Positions 23,495 through 32,493 of a stretch of 64,000 bases of DNA are shown here, piece after piece. Where the stretch lies: assembly GCF_008365295.1 (NCBI RefSeq), contig NZ_CP043505.1:2294001-2358000 (forward strand), given 5' to 3'. The position numbers and the translations under genes were made by a program. Below the pieces are notes generated by a model. It was not told the origin of the DNA and searched no databases. It saw only the letters and a program-made list of their open reading frames with translations. The stretch comes from Agromyces intestinalis. Its GTDB lineage: Bacteria > Actinomycetota > Actinomycetes > Actinomycetales > Microbacteriaceae. Position 1 is the stretch's first letter; each line of letters begins with the position of its first letter.

Positions 23495-25195
23495 ATGAAG
23501 CAACGCACCCTGTTCCTGGGGCTGGTGATCGCCGGCTCACTGGCGCTCACCGGCTGCACCGCCGGAGGCACCGCAGCGAACACTCCGTCGTCCGACACCG
23601 GCGTCGGCGGCACGCCCGCGCAGGGCGGCACCGTGTTCGTGCTGCAGAACGCCGACTTCTCGCACCTCGACCCCGCGCAGGGCTTCGACGGCGGCGTGAA
23701 CAACTTCTACCGCCTGATCTACCGCACCCTCACCACGCAGGGCGCCGGCGAAGGCGCCGAGGGCACCGAGATCGTGCCCGACCTCGCAGTCTCGCTCGGC
23801 GAGCACAACGAGGACGCGACCGTCTGGACGTACACCCTCAAGGACGACATCTTCTTCGAGGACGGCACCCCGATCACGAGCAAGGACGTCAAGTTCGGGG
23901 TCGAGCGCTCGCTCGACCCGTCGATCTCGATCGGCTCGCCGTACGCGAAGATCGTGCTCGACATCCCCGAAGGCTACGAGGGCTACTACACCTCCGGCCC
24001 GCTCGACTCGATCGAGACGCCCGACGACAAGACCATCGTCTTCCACCTGAACCAGCCGTACGCCGACTTCGACGCGGTCGTCGGGCAGGCGCCGTTCACG
24101 CCGTTCCCGGCCGACGCCGGCGTCACGGCGACGTCGATCGACCAGCAGCCGATCGCGTCGGGCCCGTACCGCGTCACCGAGTACGAGCGCGGCAGCACCC
24201 TCGTGCTCGAGCGCAACGAGCACTGGGATGCCGACACCGACGAGGTGCGCACCGCCGCCCCCGACTCGTTCGAGTGGACCTTCGGGCTCGACGGCGCCAC
24301 CATCGACGAGCGGATGATCGCCGGCCAGGGCGACGACCGCAACGCGATCGCCGGCTCGGTGCAGGCGTCCTCCATCGCCCGCATCCAGACGCCCGAGATC
24401 CAGGCGCGCACCGTGCAAGGCCTGCAGGGCTGCACCACCTACATGGCGATGAACACCACCAAGCCCGGCATGGACAACCCGCTCGTGCGCCAGGCGATCA
24501 ACGTCGCCATGGACAAGCAGGCGGTCAAGGATGCCACGGGCGGCAGCCAGCTCGCCGACATCGCGACGACCATCCTGCCGCCGACCGTCGTCGGCCGACA
24601 GGACTTCGACCTCTACGGCACCGACGACCAGACCGGCGACCCCGCGAAGGCCAAGGAGATGCTCGCCGAGGCCGGCTACCCCGACGGGTTCTCGTTCGTG
24701 CTCGACATCCGCAACCAGCCCAAGATGCAGGCGCAGGCCGAGGCCGTGCAGCAGGCGCTGGCGAAGGCCGGCATCACGGTCGAATTCAACCTGATCGACA
24801 CGTCGACGTACTACGAGGTGATCGGCACGCTCTCGCAGCAGCACGATGCCGCCATCACCGGCTGGTGCCCCGACTGGCCGACCGGCGCCACGTTCCTGCC
24901 GCCGCTGTTCGAGGGCTCGCAGATCTTCGAGAAGGGCAACTCGAACATCGCGCAGCTGAACGACCCGGCCGTGAACGAGCGGATGGCCGAGATCCGGCTC
25001 ATGACCGACGTCGACGAGGCGAACGCCGCGTGGGGCGCTCTCGACGAGCAGATCATGGAGCTCGCGCCGCAGGTGCCGATGCTCTACGAGAAGACCGTCA
25101 TGGTGCTCGGCTCGAACATCGCCGGCGCGTACAGCCACGCCGGGTTCTCGGGCGGCACCGACTACGTCTCCATCGGGCTCAAGTCCGTCGAGTGA
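23495..25195 (+). CDS. Peptide ABC transporter substrate-binding lipoprotein (family 5)
   Basis: A 566-residue extracytoplasmic binding protein of the DppA/OppA type. The signal ends in the lipobox LTGC (Cys21), so it is lipid-anchored. VLQNADFSHLDPAQGFDGGVNN, the EDGTPITSKDVKFGVERSLDP motif and NPLVRQAINVAMDKQAVKD are hallmarks of SBP family 5. AGAGGAG lies 8 bp before the ATG. It should capture oligopeptides (by context, possibly arabinosylated, Pro/Hyp-rich ones) for the permeases that follow 7 bp downstream. A long upstream extension of the frame through GH127 is a shadow. Confidence 0.95.
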   Translation: MKQRTLFLGLVIAGSLALTGCTAGGTAANTPSSDTGVGGTPAQGGTVFVLQNADFSHLDPAQGFDGGVNNFYRLIYRTLTTQGAGEGAEGTEIVPDLAVSLGEHNEDATVWTYTLKDDIFFEDGTPITSKDVKFGVERSLDPSISIGSPYAKIVLDIPEGYEGYYTSGPLDSIETPDDKTIVFHLNQPYADFDAVVGQAPFTPFPADAGVTATSIDQQPIASGPYRVTEYERGSTLVLERNEHWDADTDEVRTAAPDSFEWTFGLDGATIDERMIAGQGDDRNAIAGSVQASSIARIQTPEIQARTVQGLQGCTTYMAMNTTKPGMDNPLVRQAINVAMDKQAVKDATGGSQLADIATTILPPTVVGRQDFDLYGTDDQTGDPAKAKEMLAEAGYPDGFSFVLDIRNQPKMQAQAEAVQQALAKAGITVEFNLIDTSTYYEVIGTLSQQHDAAITGWCPDWPTGATFLPPLFEGSQIFEKGNSNIAQLNDPAVNERMAEIRLMTDVDEANAAWGALDEQIMELAPQVPMLYEKTVMVLGSNIAGAYSHAGFSGGTDYVSIGLKSVE

Positions 25196-25202
25196 TCGCC
25201 TC

Positions 25203-26162
25203 ATGACGACGGTTCCCAGCGAACTGGCCGTCGAGACCGAGGCGAAGGGGGCGCTGCCTTCGGGCGGCGCCCCCACCCCGGCTCGACGCGTCATCGCGTC
25301 CCTCCGCTCCTCCCCGGCTGTGATCGCGAGCGTGGTGATCATCGTGATCATCGCGCTCATGGCGATCTTCGCGCCCGTGCTCTCGGCCATCACCGGCTGG
25401 GACCCGTACGAGTTCGACCCGTCCGCGATCGACTCCGATCTCGGCGGGATGCCAGTCGGTCCGCTCGGCGGCATCAGCGCCGAGCACTGGTTCGGCGTCG
25501 AGCCCGGCAACGGCCGGGACATCTTCATCCGTGTGGCCTACGGCGCCCAGGTGTCGCTGCTCATCGCGGTGAGCGCGACCCTGCTGACCACCACGGTCGG
25601 CGTCGTGCTCGGCATGATCGCCGGGTTCTTCGGGGGCGTCGCCGACCAGGTCATCTCGCGGGTCATGGACTTCCTGATGGCGTTCCCGACCCTGATCTTC
25701 ATGATCGCGCTGCTCTCGGCGCTGCCCGCCGGCAATCGGCCGGCCCTGCTCGTGATCGTGCTCAGCATCTTCGGCTGGCCGTACACCGCCCGGGTCATCC
25801 GGGGCCAGACCATGTCGCTGCGCAACAGCGAGTTCGTCGAGGCCGCCCGCGCCTCGGGCGCGCGACCGCTGCGGATCGCGTTCCGCGAGGTGCTGCCGAA
25901 CCTGCGGGGCACCATCATCGTGCTCGCCACGCTCGCCGTGCCGGGCTACATCGGCACCGAGGCGGGGCTCTCGTTCCTCGGCGTCGGCGTCATGCCGCCG
26001 ACCCCCTCGTGGGGCCAGATGATCTCGACGGCCGTCGGCTGGTACGCAGTCGACCCGATGTTCTTCCTCATCCCGGGCACGTTCCTGTTCCTCACCGTCT
26101 TCGCCTTCACAGTGCTCGGCGACCACTTGCGCAAAGCGCTCGACGCGGGAGACGCCGCCTGA
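25203..26162 (+). CDS. Peptide ABC transporter permease (DppC-like)
   Basis: A 319-residue inner-membrane permease with an N-terminal cytoplasmic tail (about 30 residues), one leading helix, a periplasmic loop (WDPYEFDPSAIDSD...HWFGVEPGNGRDIF) and the core five helices. The EAA cytoplasmic loop is FVEAARASGARPLRIAFREVLPNL. It is of DppC/OppC type and forms the channel heterodimer with the next gene product; its stop overlaps that gene's ATG (TGATG). The binding protein ends 7 bp upstream. Confidence 0.94.
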   Translation: MTTVPSELAVETEAKGALPSGGAPTPARRVIASLRSSPAVIASVVIIVIIALMAIFAPVLSAITGWDPYEFDPSAIDSDLGGMPVGPLGGISAEHWFGVEPGNGRDIFIRVAYGAQVSLLIAVSATLLTTTVGVVLGMIAGFFGGVADQVISRVMDFLMAFPTLIFMIALLSALPAGNRPALLVIVLSIFGWPYTARVIRGQTMSLRNSEFVEAARASGARPLRIAFREVLPNLRGTIIVLATLAVPGYIGTEAGLSFLGVGVMPPTPSWGQMISTAVGWYAVDPMFFLIPGTFLFLTVFAFTVLGDHLRKALDAGDAA

Positions 26163-27157
26163 TGCTCTTCACCCTGATCCGTCGCATCCTCGCGGGCATC
26201 GTCGTGCTCGCGCTCATCTCGCTGTTCACGTTCGCGATCTTCTTCTGGCTCTCGCCCGACCCGGCGGTGCAGATCTGCGGCAAGACCTGCACGCCCGAGC
26301 GCATCGACCAGATCCGCTCGCAACTGGGCATCGACCAGCCGTTCTTCGCGCAGTACTGGCAGTTCCTCACCGGCATCTTCGTCGGCCGCACCTACGGCGA
26401 GGGCCCCGGCGCGATCGAGTGCGCGGCCCCCTGCCTGGGCTTCAGCTTCCAGACGAACCAGTCGGTCACCGACATGATCGCGGCCCGGATGCCCGTCAGC
26501 ATCACCGTCGCCGTCGGCGCGGCCGTGCTGTGGCTGCTCGCCGGCGTCGGCGGGGGACTCCTCAGTGCCGTCAAGCAGGGCACCGGCTGGGACCGCACCG
26601 TCATGTTCGGCGCACTGGCCGGCATCAGCCTGCCGAACTACTTCGTCGCGCTGCTGCTGCAGTACGTGCTCGTGGTGCAGTTGCAGTGGCTGCCGTTCCC
26701 GCGCGCGGTGGAGTTCAGCGCCGACCCGGTGCTGTGGTTCCAGTCGTACCTGATGCCATGGCTGGTGCTCGCGTTCGGCTACGCCGCGATGTACTCGCGC
26801 ATCGTGCGCACCAACGTCATCGACACGCTCGGTCAGAACTTCATGCGCACCGCGCGCGCGAAGGGTCTCGACGGGTCGATCGTGATGCGCCGGCACGCCC
26901 TGCGCCCGTCGCTCACACCCGTCGTGACGTTGTTCGGCATGGACTTCGCGGGGCTGCTCGGCGGCGCGCTCATCACCGAGACGGTGTTCGGGCTCAACGG
27001 CGTCGGCAAGCTCGCCGCCGATTCGATCACGAAGAACGACCAGCCGGTCATCATGGGAGTGACCCTGCTGGCGGGGTTGCTCGTGGTGATCGGCAACATC
27101 GTCGTCGACCTCGCGTACACGGGGCTCGACCCGAGAGTGAGGGTGAAGTCGGCATGA
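26162..27157 (+). CDS. Peptide ABC transporter permease (DppB-like)
   Basis: A 331-residue DppB/OppB-type permease starting at the ATG at 26162. The N-terminal helix IRRILAGIVVLALISLFTFAIFF and the EAA loop FMRTARAKGLDGSIVMRRHALRPSL identify it. Two pairs of cysteines (CGKTC and CAAPC) occur in the long external loop between helices 1 and 2 and may form disulfides, a feature of many actinobacterial DppB proteins. It overlaps the preceding gene by 1 bp and the following ATPase gene by 4 bp. Confidence 0.94.
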   Translation: MLFTLIRRILAGIVVLALISLFTFAIFFWLSPDPAVQICGKTCTPERIDQIRSQLGIDQPFFAQYWQFLTGIFVGRTYGEGPGAIECAAPCLGFSFQTNQSVTDMIAARMPVSITVAVGAAVLWLLAGVGGGLLSAVKQGTGWDRTVMFGALAGISLPNYFVALLLQYVLVVQLQWLPFPRAVEFSADPVLWFQSYLMPWLVLAFGYAAMYSRIVRTNVIDTLGQNFMRTARAKGLDGSIVMRRHALRPSLTPVVTLFGMDFAGLLGGALITETVFGLNGVGKLAADSITKNDQPVIMGVTLLAGLLVVIGNIVVDLAYTGLDPRVRVKSA

Positions 27158-28017
27158 GCATCATGAGCACGCCGCGCACGATCTCGATCCCCGTCGCCGG
27201 GGCACCGCTGCTCGAGGTCGAACGCCTCACGGTGACGTTCCCGACTTCGTCGGGGCCGGTCGACGTGGTGCGCGGCTCGAGCTTCCGCGTCGACGAGGGG
27301 CAGACGCTCGGCATCGTCGGCGAGTCGGGGTCGGGCAAGTCGATGACCTCGCTCGCGATCATGGGCCTGCTGCCGCGCGGCGGCACCGCGACCGGCAGTG
27401 CACGCCTCTTCGGCCACGAGCTGCTGGGTCGCAGCGACCGCGACCTGCGGCGCATCCGGGGCGACCGCATCGCGATGGTCTTCCAGGACCCGTTGTCGTC
27501 GCTGAACCCGTACTACACGGTGGGCCTGCAGATCACCGAGGCGTACCGCGCGCACCGCGGCGGCAGTCGCGCGGCGGCGAGGAAGGTCGCGATCGAGGCG
27601 CTCGACCGGGTGCGCATCGCCGACCCCGAGCGACGCTTCGACCAGTACCCGCACCAGTTCTCGGGCGGCATGCGCCAGCGCATCATGATCGCGATGGCGA
27701 TCTGCCTCGAGCCCGACCTCGTGATCTGCGACGAGCCGACCACGGCGCTCGACGTGACCGTGCAGGCGCAGATCCTCGAGTTGCTGAAGGACTTGCAGCG
27801 CGGCACCGGCATGGGCATGGTCTTCATCACGCACGACCTCGCCGTCGTCAGCCGGGTCGCCGACGACGTGCTCGTCATGAAGGACGGCGCCGAGGTCGAG
27901 CGCGGCACGGTCGAGCAGATCTTCACCGCACCGAAGGCGACGTACACCCGGGCGTTGCTCGACGCGCTGCCGCGCATCGACGACCCGTTCGAGACCCTGA
28001 AGGGGGTGCAGGCGTGA
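27154..28017 (+). CDS. Peptide ABC transporter ATPase (DppD-like)
   Basis: A 287-residue cytosolic ATPase. Walker A is GESGSGKS (in IVGESGSGKSMTSLA), the Q-loop region is VFQDPLSSLNPYYTVG, the signature is FSGGMRQR and Walker B is LVICDEPTTALD, with the switch His in FITHDLAVV. It lacks the long C-terminal Fe-S extension often present in DppD. It starts at the ATG at 27154, overlapping the permease stop (ATGA), and its stop overlaps the next GTG. The upstream in-frame extension is a permease shadow. Confidence 0.94.
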   Translation: MSIMSTPRTISIPVAGAPLLEVERLTVTFPTSSGPVDVVRGSSFRVDEGQTLGIVGESGSGKSMTSLAIMGLLPRGGTATGSARLFGHELLGRSDRDLRRIRGDRIAMVFQDPLSSLNPYYTVGLQITEAYRAHRGGSRAAARKVAIEALDRVRIADPERRFDQYPHQFSGGMRQRIMIAMAICLEPDLVICDEPTTALDVTVQAQILELLKDLQRGTGMGMVFITHDLAVVSRVADDVLVMKDGAEVERGTVEQIFTAPKATYTRALLDALPRIDDPFETLKGVQA

Positions 28018-28895
28018 GCGAGCAGAGCCAGGCGCAGGCGTCGCCGATCCTGGAGGCGCAGCACCTCACCAAGGAGTTCGTGCTGCGCGGCAACGGCCGC
28101 ATCGTGGCCGGCAAGACCCGGTTCACCGCCGTCGACGACGTGAGTTTCGAGGTGCCGCGCGGCGGCACGCTCGGCATCGTCGGCGAGTCGGGGTCGGGCA
28201 AGTCGACCACGGCGCGCATCATCGCGAAGCTCATCGCTCCGACGAGCGGGCGGGTGCGGTTCGACGGGCAGGATGTGACGGATGCCACGGGGCGCGCCCT
28301 CACGGCGTTCCGCCAGAACGTGCAGGTGGTGTTCCAGGATCCGTACTCGTCGCTCAACCCGAAGCACACCGTCGAACGCCTCATCACGGCGCCGCTCGAC
28401 TATCAGCGCATCACGCCGAAGCAGGGCAAGCGGCGGCTCGCGCGCGAGCTCATGGAGCGGGTGGGGCTGAACCCCGACCACGCCCAGCGCTACCCGGGCC
28501 AGTTCTCGGGCGGGCAGGCGCAGCGCATTGGCATCGCCCGCGCGCTCGCGCTGTCGCCCAAGCTGGTGATCTGCGACGAGGCGGTGTCGGCGCTGGATGT
28601 CTCGGTGCAGGCGCGCGTGATCAACCTGCTGAACGAGCTGAAGGACGACCTGGGCCTCAGCTACGTCTTCATCGCGCACGACCTCGCCGTGGTGCGCCAG
28701 ATCGCCGACACCGTCGCGGTCATGCACCGGGGCCGGGTCGTCGAGACGGGCACCCGCGAGGAGGTCTTCGAACGGCCTCAGCACGACTACACGAAGACCC
28801 TGCTGGCCGCGGTGCCCCGCATCGACCCCGAGTGGGATCGCCGCCGGCTCGAGATGCTCGCGGCCGAGGCCGCCCTGGAAGGAGCGCCGGCATGA
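28014..28895 (+). CDS. Peptide ABC transporter ATPase (DppF-like)
   Basis: A 293-residue second ATPase of the importer. It has GESGSGKST, VFQDPYSSLNPKHTVERLI, FSGGQAQRIGIARAL and LVICDEAVSALD, the last with Ala in place of the common Pro of DEPT (DEAV is normal in DppF/OppF). The start is a GTG at 28014 within GTGA, overlapping the DppD-like stop by 4 bp. With its partner it completes a five-part peptide importer. Confidence 0.94.
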   Translation: MSEQSQAQASPILEAQHLTKEFVLRGNGRIVAGKTRFTAVDDVSFEVPRGGTLGIVGESGSGKSTTARIIAKLIAPTSGRVRFDGQDVTDATGRALTAFRQNVQVVFQDPYSSLNPKHTVERLITAPLDYQRITPKQGKRRLARELMERVGLNPDHAQRYPGQFSGGQAQRIGIARALALSPKLVICDEAVSALDVSVQARVINLLNELKDDLGLSYVFIAHDLAVVRQIADTVAVMHRGRVVETGTREEVFERPQHDYTKTLLAAVPRIDPEWDRRRLEMLAAEAALEGAPA

Positions 28896-30244
28896 TCACA
28901 GCCGAGTACACGATTCCCGGCATGCACGTGCGCGACCACGTCGTGCCGGTGCCGCTCGACTGGTTCGGCGCGGCATCCGGGCCGGGCATCGAGGTGTTCG
29001 CGCGCGAGCTCGTCGCGCCTGCGAAGCGCGGCGACGACCTGCCGCTGCTCGTCTACCTGCAGGGCGGCCCGGGCGGCAAGAGCCCGCGGCCGACCGCGGC
29101 CGACGGCTGGATCGGCGAGGCGCTGAAGACCCACCGGGTCGTGCTGCTCGACCAGCGCGGCACGGGCCGCAGCACGCCGGTCAGCGGGCGCTCGATCGCG
29201 CGCGTCGGCGATGCCGCGGCGCAGGCCGCGTACCTCGCGCACTTCCGCGCCGATTCGATCGTCGCCGACGCCGAGCATCTGCGGAAGACGGTGTTCGGCG
29301 GGCGGCGCTGGTCGACGCTGGGGCAGAGCTATGGCGGATTCCTCACCCTCACGTACCTGTCGAAGGCGCCCGAGGGGCTCGCGGCCTGCTACGTCACCGG
29401 CGGCCTCGCGAGCGTGCACCCCGACGCGGCCGAGGTGTACCGCCGCACGTATCCCCGCACCGAGGGCAAGAACCGCGAGTTCTACGCCCGCTACCCGCAG
29501 CACGTGGCATCCGTCGCCCGCATCGCCGACCGCCTCGCCGCCGACGACGTGCGCCTGCCCGACGGCGACCGCCTGACCGTGCGACGGTTCCAGAGCCTCG
29601 GCATCGACTTCGGCATGAAGCCCGGGTACGAACGCATGCACGCCCTGGTCGACGAGGCGTTCGACGCGGCATCCGACGAGTTCACCGATACCTTCCTGGC
29701 GCAGGTGCTCGCCCGCAGCTCGTACGCCGACAACCCGCTGTTCGCCGTCATGCAGGAATCGATCTACGGTCACGGCGCGAACGGGCCGACCGCGTGGGCG
29801 GCCGAGGCCGAGCTGGCGCAGCATCCGCAGTTCGCCGAGGACGCCCGGCCGCTGCTGCTCACCGGCGAGATGATGTACCCCTGGATGTTCGACGAGATCC
29901 GCCTGCTGCGGCCGTTCCGCGATGCGGTGCACCTGCTCGCCGAGCGCGCCGATTGGTCGCCGCTGTACGACCTCGACCGGCTCGCCGACAACGAGGTGCC
30001 GGTCGCCGCCGCCGTCTACTTCGACGATATGTACGTCGACTCGGGGCTGCAGCTCGACACCGCTCGGCGGGTCGGCAACCTGCAGCCGTGGGTCACGAAC
30101 GAGTACGAGCACGACGGCATCGGTTCGGCGCGGGTGTTCCCCCGGTTGGTCGAGCTGGTCGCCGAGCGCGGCGGGCCCAGGCTGGATGTCTCGAACCGCA
30201 CGGATGTCTCGAACCGCACGTCGAACGAAGGAGTCGCTGGATGA
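28892..30244 (+). CDS. Proline iminopeptidase-like alpha/beta hydrolase (S33)
   Basis: A 450-residue cytosolic serine peptidase with the oxyanion segment LLVYLQGGPGGKSPRP, DQRGTGRST, the nucleophile elbow GQSYGG and, near the C-terminus, an Asp (YFDDMYVD) and His (NEYEHDGI) that complete the triad. This is the layout of large S33 prolyl aminopeptidases, which release N-terminal Pro (and often Hyp). The ATG at 28892 overlaps the DppF-like stop by 4 bp. Just before the stop, a 15-bp unit CGGATGTCTCGAACC is duplicated (DVSNRTDVSNRT), another GGATG expansion. In the operon it would process imported proline-rich peptides. Confidence 0.9.
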   Translation: MITAEYTIPGMHVRDHVVPVPLDWFGAASGPGIEVFARELVAPAKRGDDLPLLVYLQGGPGGKSPRPTAADGWIGEALKTHRVVLLDQRGTGRSTPVSGRSIARVGDAAAQAAYLAHFRADSIVADAEHLRKTVFGGRRWSTLGQSYGGFLTLTYLSKAPEGLAACYVTGGLASVHPDAAEVYRRTYPRTEGKNREFYARYPQHVASVARIADRLAADDVRLPDGDRLTVRRFQSLGIDFGMKPGYERMHALVDEAFDAASDEFTDTFLAQVLARSSYADNPLFAVMQESIYGHGANGPTAWAAEAELAQHPQFAEDARPLLLTGEMMYPWMFDEIRLLRPFRDAVHLLAERADWSPLYDLDRLADNEVPVAAAVYFDDMYVDSGLQLDTARRVGNLQPWVTNEYEHDGIGSARVFPRLVELVAERGGPRLDVSNRTDVSNRTSNEGVAG

Positions 30245-31725
30245 CCGATCTCGCCCAGGGCACGCACGCGGGCCACGACCACGCTCCGGCCGCGGCGTCG
30301 TCGATGCCGGCGCCGTCGTCGCCCGACCCGCGCCTGCCGCGGCTCGCCGAGATCCCGGCGTTCCGCGACTACATGGCGACCGGCTGGGGAACCCCCGACC
30401 GCGACCCGAAGCTGCCGGCCGGCGCAGCCGAGGCGGCGGCCGCCCACCGCGCACGGCTATCGGCGCAGTTCCCGGGCCGGGTCATCGCGGTCGCCGCGGG
30501 GTCGGCGCCCGTGCGGGCGAACGACACGTTCTACGACTTCCGGCCGCACAGCGACTTCGCGTGGCTCACCGGATGCGCCATCGAGGACGCGGTGCTCGTG
30601 CTCACGCCCGCGGGCTCCGCGCACGACGCGACGTTGTTCGTGCCCCCGCCCGCGTACCCGGGTGACACCGCGTTCTTCCGCGACGCCGCGCACGGCGAGC
30701 TGTGGGTCGGATCGGCGCCGAGCCTCGACGACTGGTCGGCGGCGCTCGGCATCGAGGTGCGGGCGCTCGGGCGGCTGGGCGAGCTGGTCGGCGCCTCGTC
30801 GGTCGGCGGCTCGAACGGCGAGGTCCTGTTCGGCGGGGCCCCGTGGCATCCGCCCTTCGATCGCGGCGCCGCACCCGACCTGGCCCGCGTACTCGCGGAA
30901 CTGCGCATGTTCAAGGACGCGTGGGAGATCGCCGAGCTGCGCCGTGCCGTCGATGACACCGTCGACGGGTTCGCGAGCGTCATCCGCGAGATCCCCACCG
31001 CCGTCGAGCGCGGCGGCGAACGCTGGCTGCAGGGCACGTTCGACCGGCACGCGCGCACCGTCGGCAACGGGCCCGGATACTCGACCATCGTCGGCAGCGC
31101 CGGGCACGCGCCGACCCTGCACTGGGTGCGCTGCGACGGGCCGGTCGTGCCCGACGAGCTGCTGCTGCTCGACATGGGCGTCGAGACCCGCGCGTTCTAC
31201 ACCGCCGACGTCACGCGGACCTTCCCCGCGAACGGCACGTTCAGCGCCGCCCAGCGCGAGGCGCACGACCTCGTCGAGCGGGCGCACCGGGCGGGCCTGG
31301 CGGCCGTGGCGCCCGGGCGCGCGTTCAGCGACTTCCACCATGCCGCGATGGAGGTCATCGCGAACGGCCTGCACGACTGGGGCCTGCTGCCCGTTTCGGT
31401 CGACGAGGCGCTCTCGCCCGACGGCCAGCACCACCGCCGGTACCTGGTGTGCGGCATCGGCCACCACCTCGGCCTCGACGTGCACGACTGCGCGACCTCG
31501 AGCTACGAGGCCTACCAAGGGGCGACCATGGCGCCGGGCATGGTGCTGACCGTCGAGCCCGGACTGTACTTCCACACCTTCGACGAGACCGTGCCGCCCG
31601 AGCTGCGCGGCATCGGAGTTCGCCTCGAGGACGACCTGCTCGTCACCGACACCGGGGCCGAGGTGCTGAGCGACGCGCTGCCCATCGACGCCGCCGGCAT
31701 CGAAGACTGGATGCGGGCGCGATGA
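30241..31725 (+). CDS. Xaa-Pro aminopeptidase (aminopeptidase P, M24B)
   Basis: A 494-residue dinuclear-metal peptidase that removes the residue before proline. The N-terminal creatinase-like domain includes FRDYMATGWGTP and DTFYDFRPHSDFAWLTG. The C-terminal pita-bread domain keeps all five ligands: Asp in LLLDMGVET, Asp in YTADVTRTF, His in GIGHHLGLDVHD, Glu in LTVEPGLYF and Glu in VRLEDDLLV. The start is the ATG at 30241, overlapping the S33 gene by 4 bp. Together with proline iminopeptidase it can take apart X-Pro and Pro-X bonds that ordinary aminopeptidases cannot. Confidence 0.95.
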   Translation: MTDLAQGTHAGHDHAPAAASSMPAPSSPDPRLPRLAEIPAFRDYMATGWGTPDRDPKLPAGAAEAAAAHRARLSAQFPGRVIAVAAGSAPVRANDTFYDFRPHSDFAWLTGCAIEDAVLVLTPAGSAHDATLFVPPPAYPGDTAFFRDAAHGELWVGSAPSLDDWSAALGIEVRALGRLGELVGASSVGGSNGEVLFGGAPWHPPFDRGAAPDLARVLAELRMFKDAWEIAELRRAVDDTVDGFASVIREIPTAVERGGERWLQGTFDRHARTVGNGPGYSTIVGSAGHAPTLHWVRCDGPVVPDELLLLDMGVETRAFYTADVTRTFPANGTFSAAQREAHDLVERAHRAGLAAVAPGRAFSDFHHAAMEVIANGLHDWGLLPVSVDEALSPDGQHHRRYLVCGIGHHLGLDVHDCATSSYEAYQGATMAPGMVLTVEPGLYFHTFDETVPPELRGIGVRLEDDLLVTDTGAEVLSDALPIDAAGIEDWMRAR

Positions 31726-32414
31726 CCCTCGAATCGCTGCGCCTGCCCGAGCCCCGGAGTCTGCGCGCCCAGGTCGAGCAGACGCTGTCAGCGGCGATCA
31801 TCTCGGGCGAGCTGGCGCCGGGCGAACTGCTCACCGTGCCGACGCTCGCCGCACGGTTCGACGTCTCGGCGACTCCGGTGCGCGAGGCGATGCTCGAACT
31901 CGAGCACCGCGGATTCGTCGAGCCCGTGCGCAACAAGGGGTTCCGGGTGACCGAGGTCAGCGACGAGGCGCTGCGGCAGCTCGTCGCGGTGCGCCAGCTG
32001 CTCGAACCGCCCGCGATGGAACAGCTCGCACGCGTGCTGCCCGAACTGCCGGCCGACCGGCTCGAGCCGTTGCGGGCGTTCGCCGAGCAGATCGTCGCGG
32101 GTGCCTCGCGCGGCGACCTGCCGGCGTATCTCGCGGCCGACGTCGAGTTCCACCTCGGCCTCACCGCCCTGCTCGGCAACGATCTGCTCGTCGACCTCGT
32201 GCGCGACCTGCGATCGCGCACGAGGCTCGTCGGGCTGGTCGCGATGCTCGAGTCCGACCGACTGGGGGAGTCGGCCGCCGAGCACCTCGTGCTGCTCGAT
32301 CTGCTCGCCGCGGGCGACGCGGCCGGTGCGCGCGACCTCATGCACCGGCACATCGCGCACACCCTCGGCTGGTGGGCCGGCAACCCCGAGACGGCCGAGG
32401 CGCTCGCGCGCTGA
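31722..32414 (+). CDS. GntR-family (FadR/FCD type) regulator ending the operon
   Basis: A 230-residue transcription factor: GntR winged helix (LRAQVEQTLSAAIISGELAPGELLTVPTLAARFDVSATPVREAMLELEHRGFVEP) and an all-helical FCD effector domain with metal-binding-type His residues (VEFHLGL, HRHIAHTL). Its ATG overlaps the Xaa-Pro aminopeptidase stop by 4 bp, so it is made with the enzymes. The likely target is the direct repeat at 21321-21355 upstream of GH127, giving self-regulation of the operon; the inducer might be arabinose, hydroxyproline or a small peptide. Confidence 0.92.
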   Translation: MTLESLRLPEPRSLRAQVEQTLSAAIISGELAPGELLTVPTLAARFDVSATPVREAMLELEHRGFVEPVRNKGFRVTEVSDEALRQLVAVRQLLEPPAMEQLARVLPELPADRLEPLRAFAEQIVAGASRGDLPAYLAADVEFHLGLTALLGNDLLVDLVRDLRSRTRLVGLVAMLESDRLGESAAEHLVLLDLLAAGDAAGARDLMHRHIAHTLGWWAGNPETAEALAR

Positions 32415-32427
32415 TCGCTCGGTCGGG

Positions 32428-32445
32428 TCTCGGCGGGCGCCGAGA
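32428..32445. terminator. Palindrome at the convergent end of the peptide operon
   Basis: Perfect arms TCTCGGCG (32428-32435) and CGCCGAGA (32438-32445) separated by GG, 14 bp past the GntR stop and facing the convergent padR gene. AGATCGAG words follow as direct repeats (32444 and 32458). Likely a bidirectional terminator without T-run. Confidence 0.5.
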
Positions 32446-32493
32446 TCGAGTGGGCAGAGATCGAGCGCCAGAGCGCGCGGAAACGGGGAGGGC

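Noticed and set aside
21396..32414. The operon as an ordinary oligopeptide uptake system
   Set aside because: GH127 is the first gene of the unit and two separate proline-specific peptidases follow the importer, a combination that ordinary dipeptide import does not explain. It remains the fallback if GH127 has another substrate.
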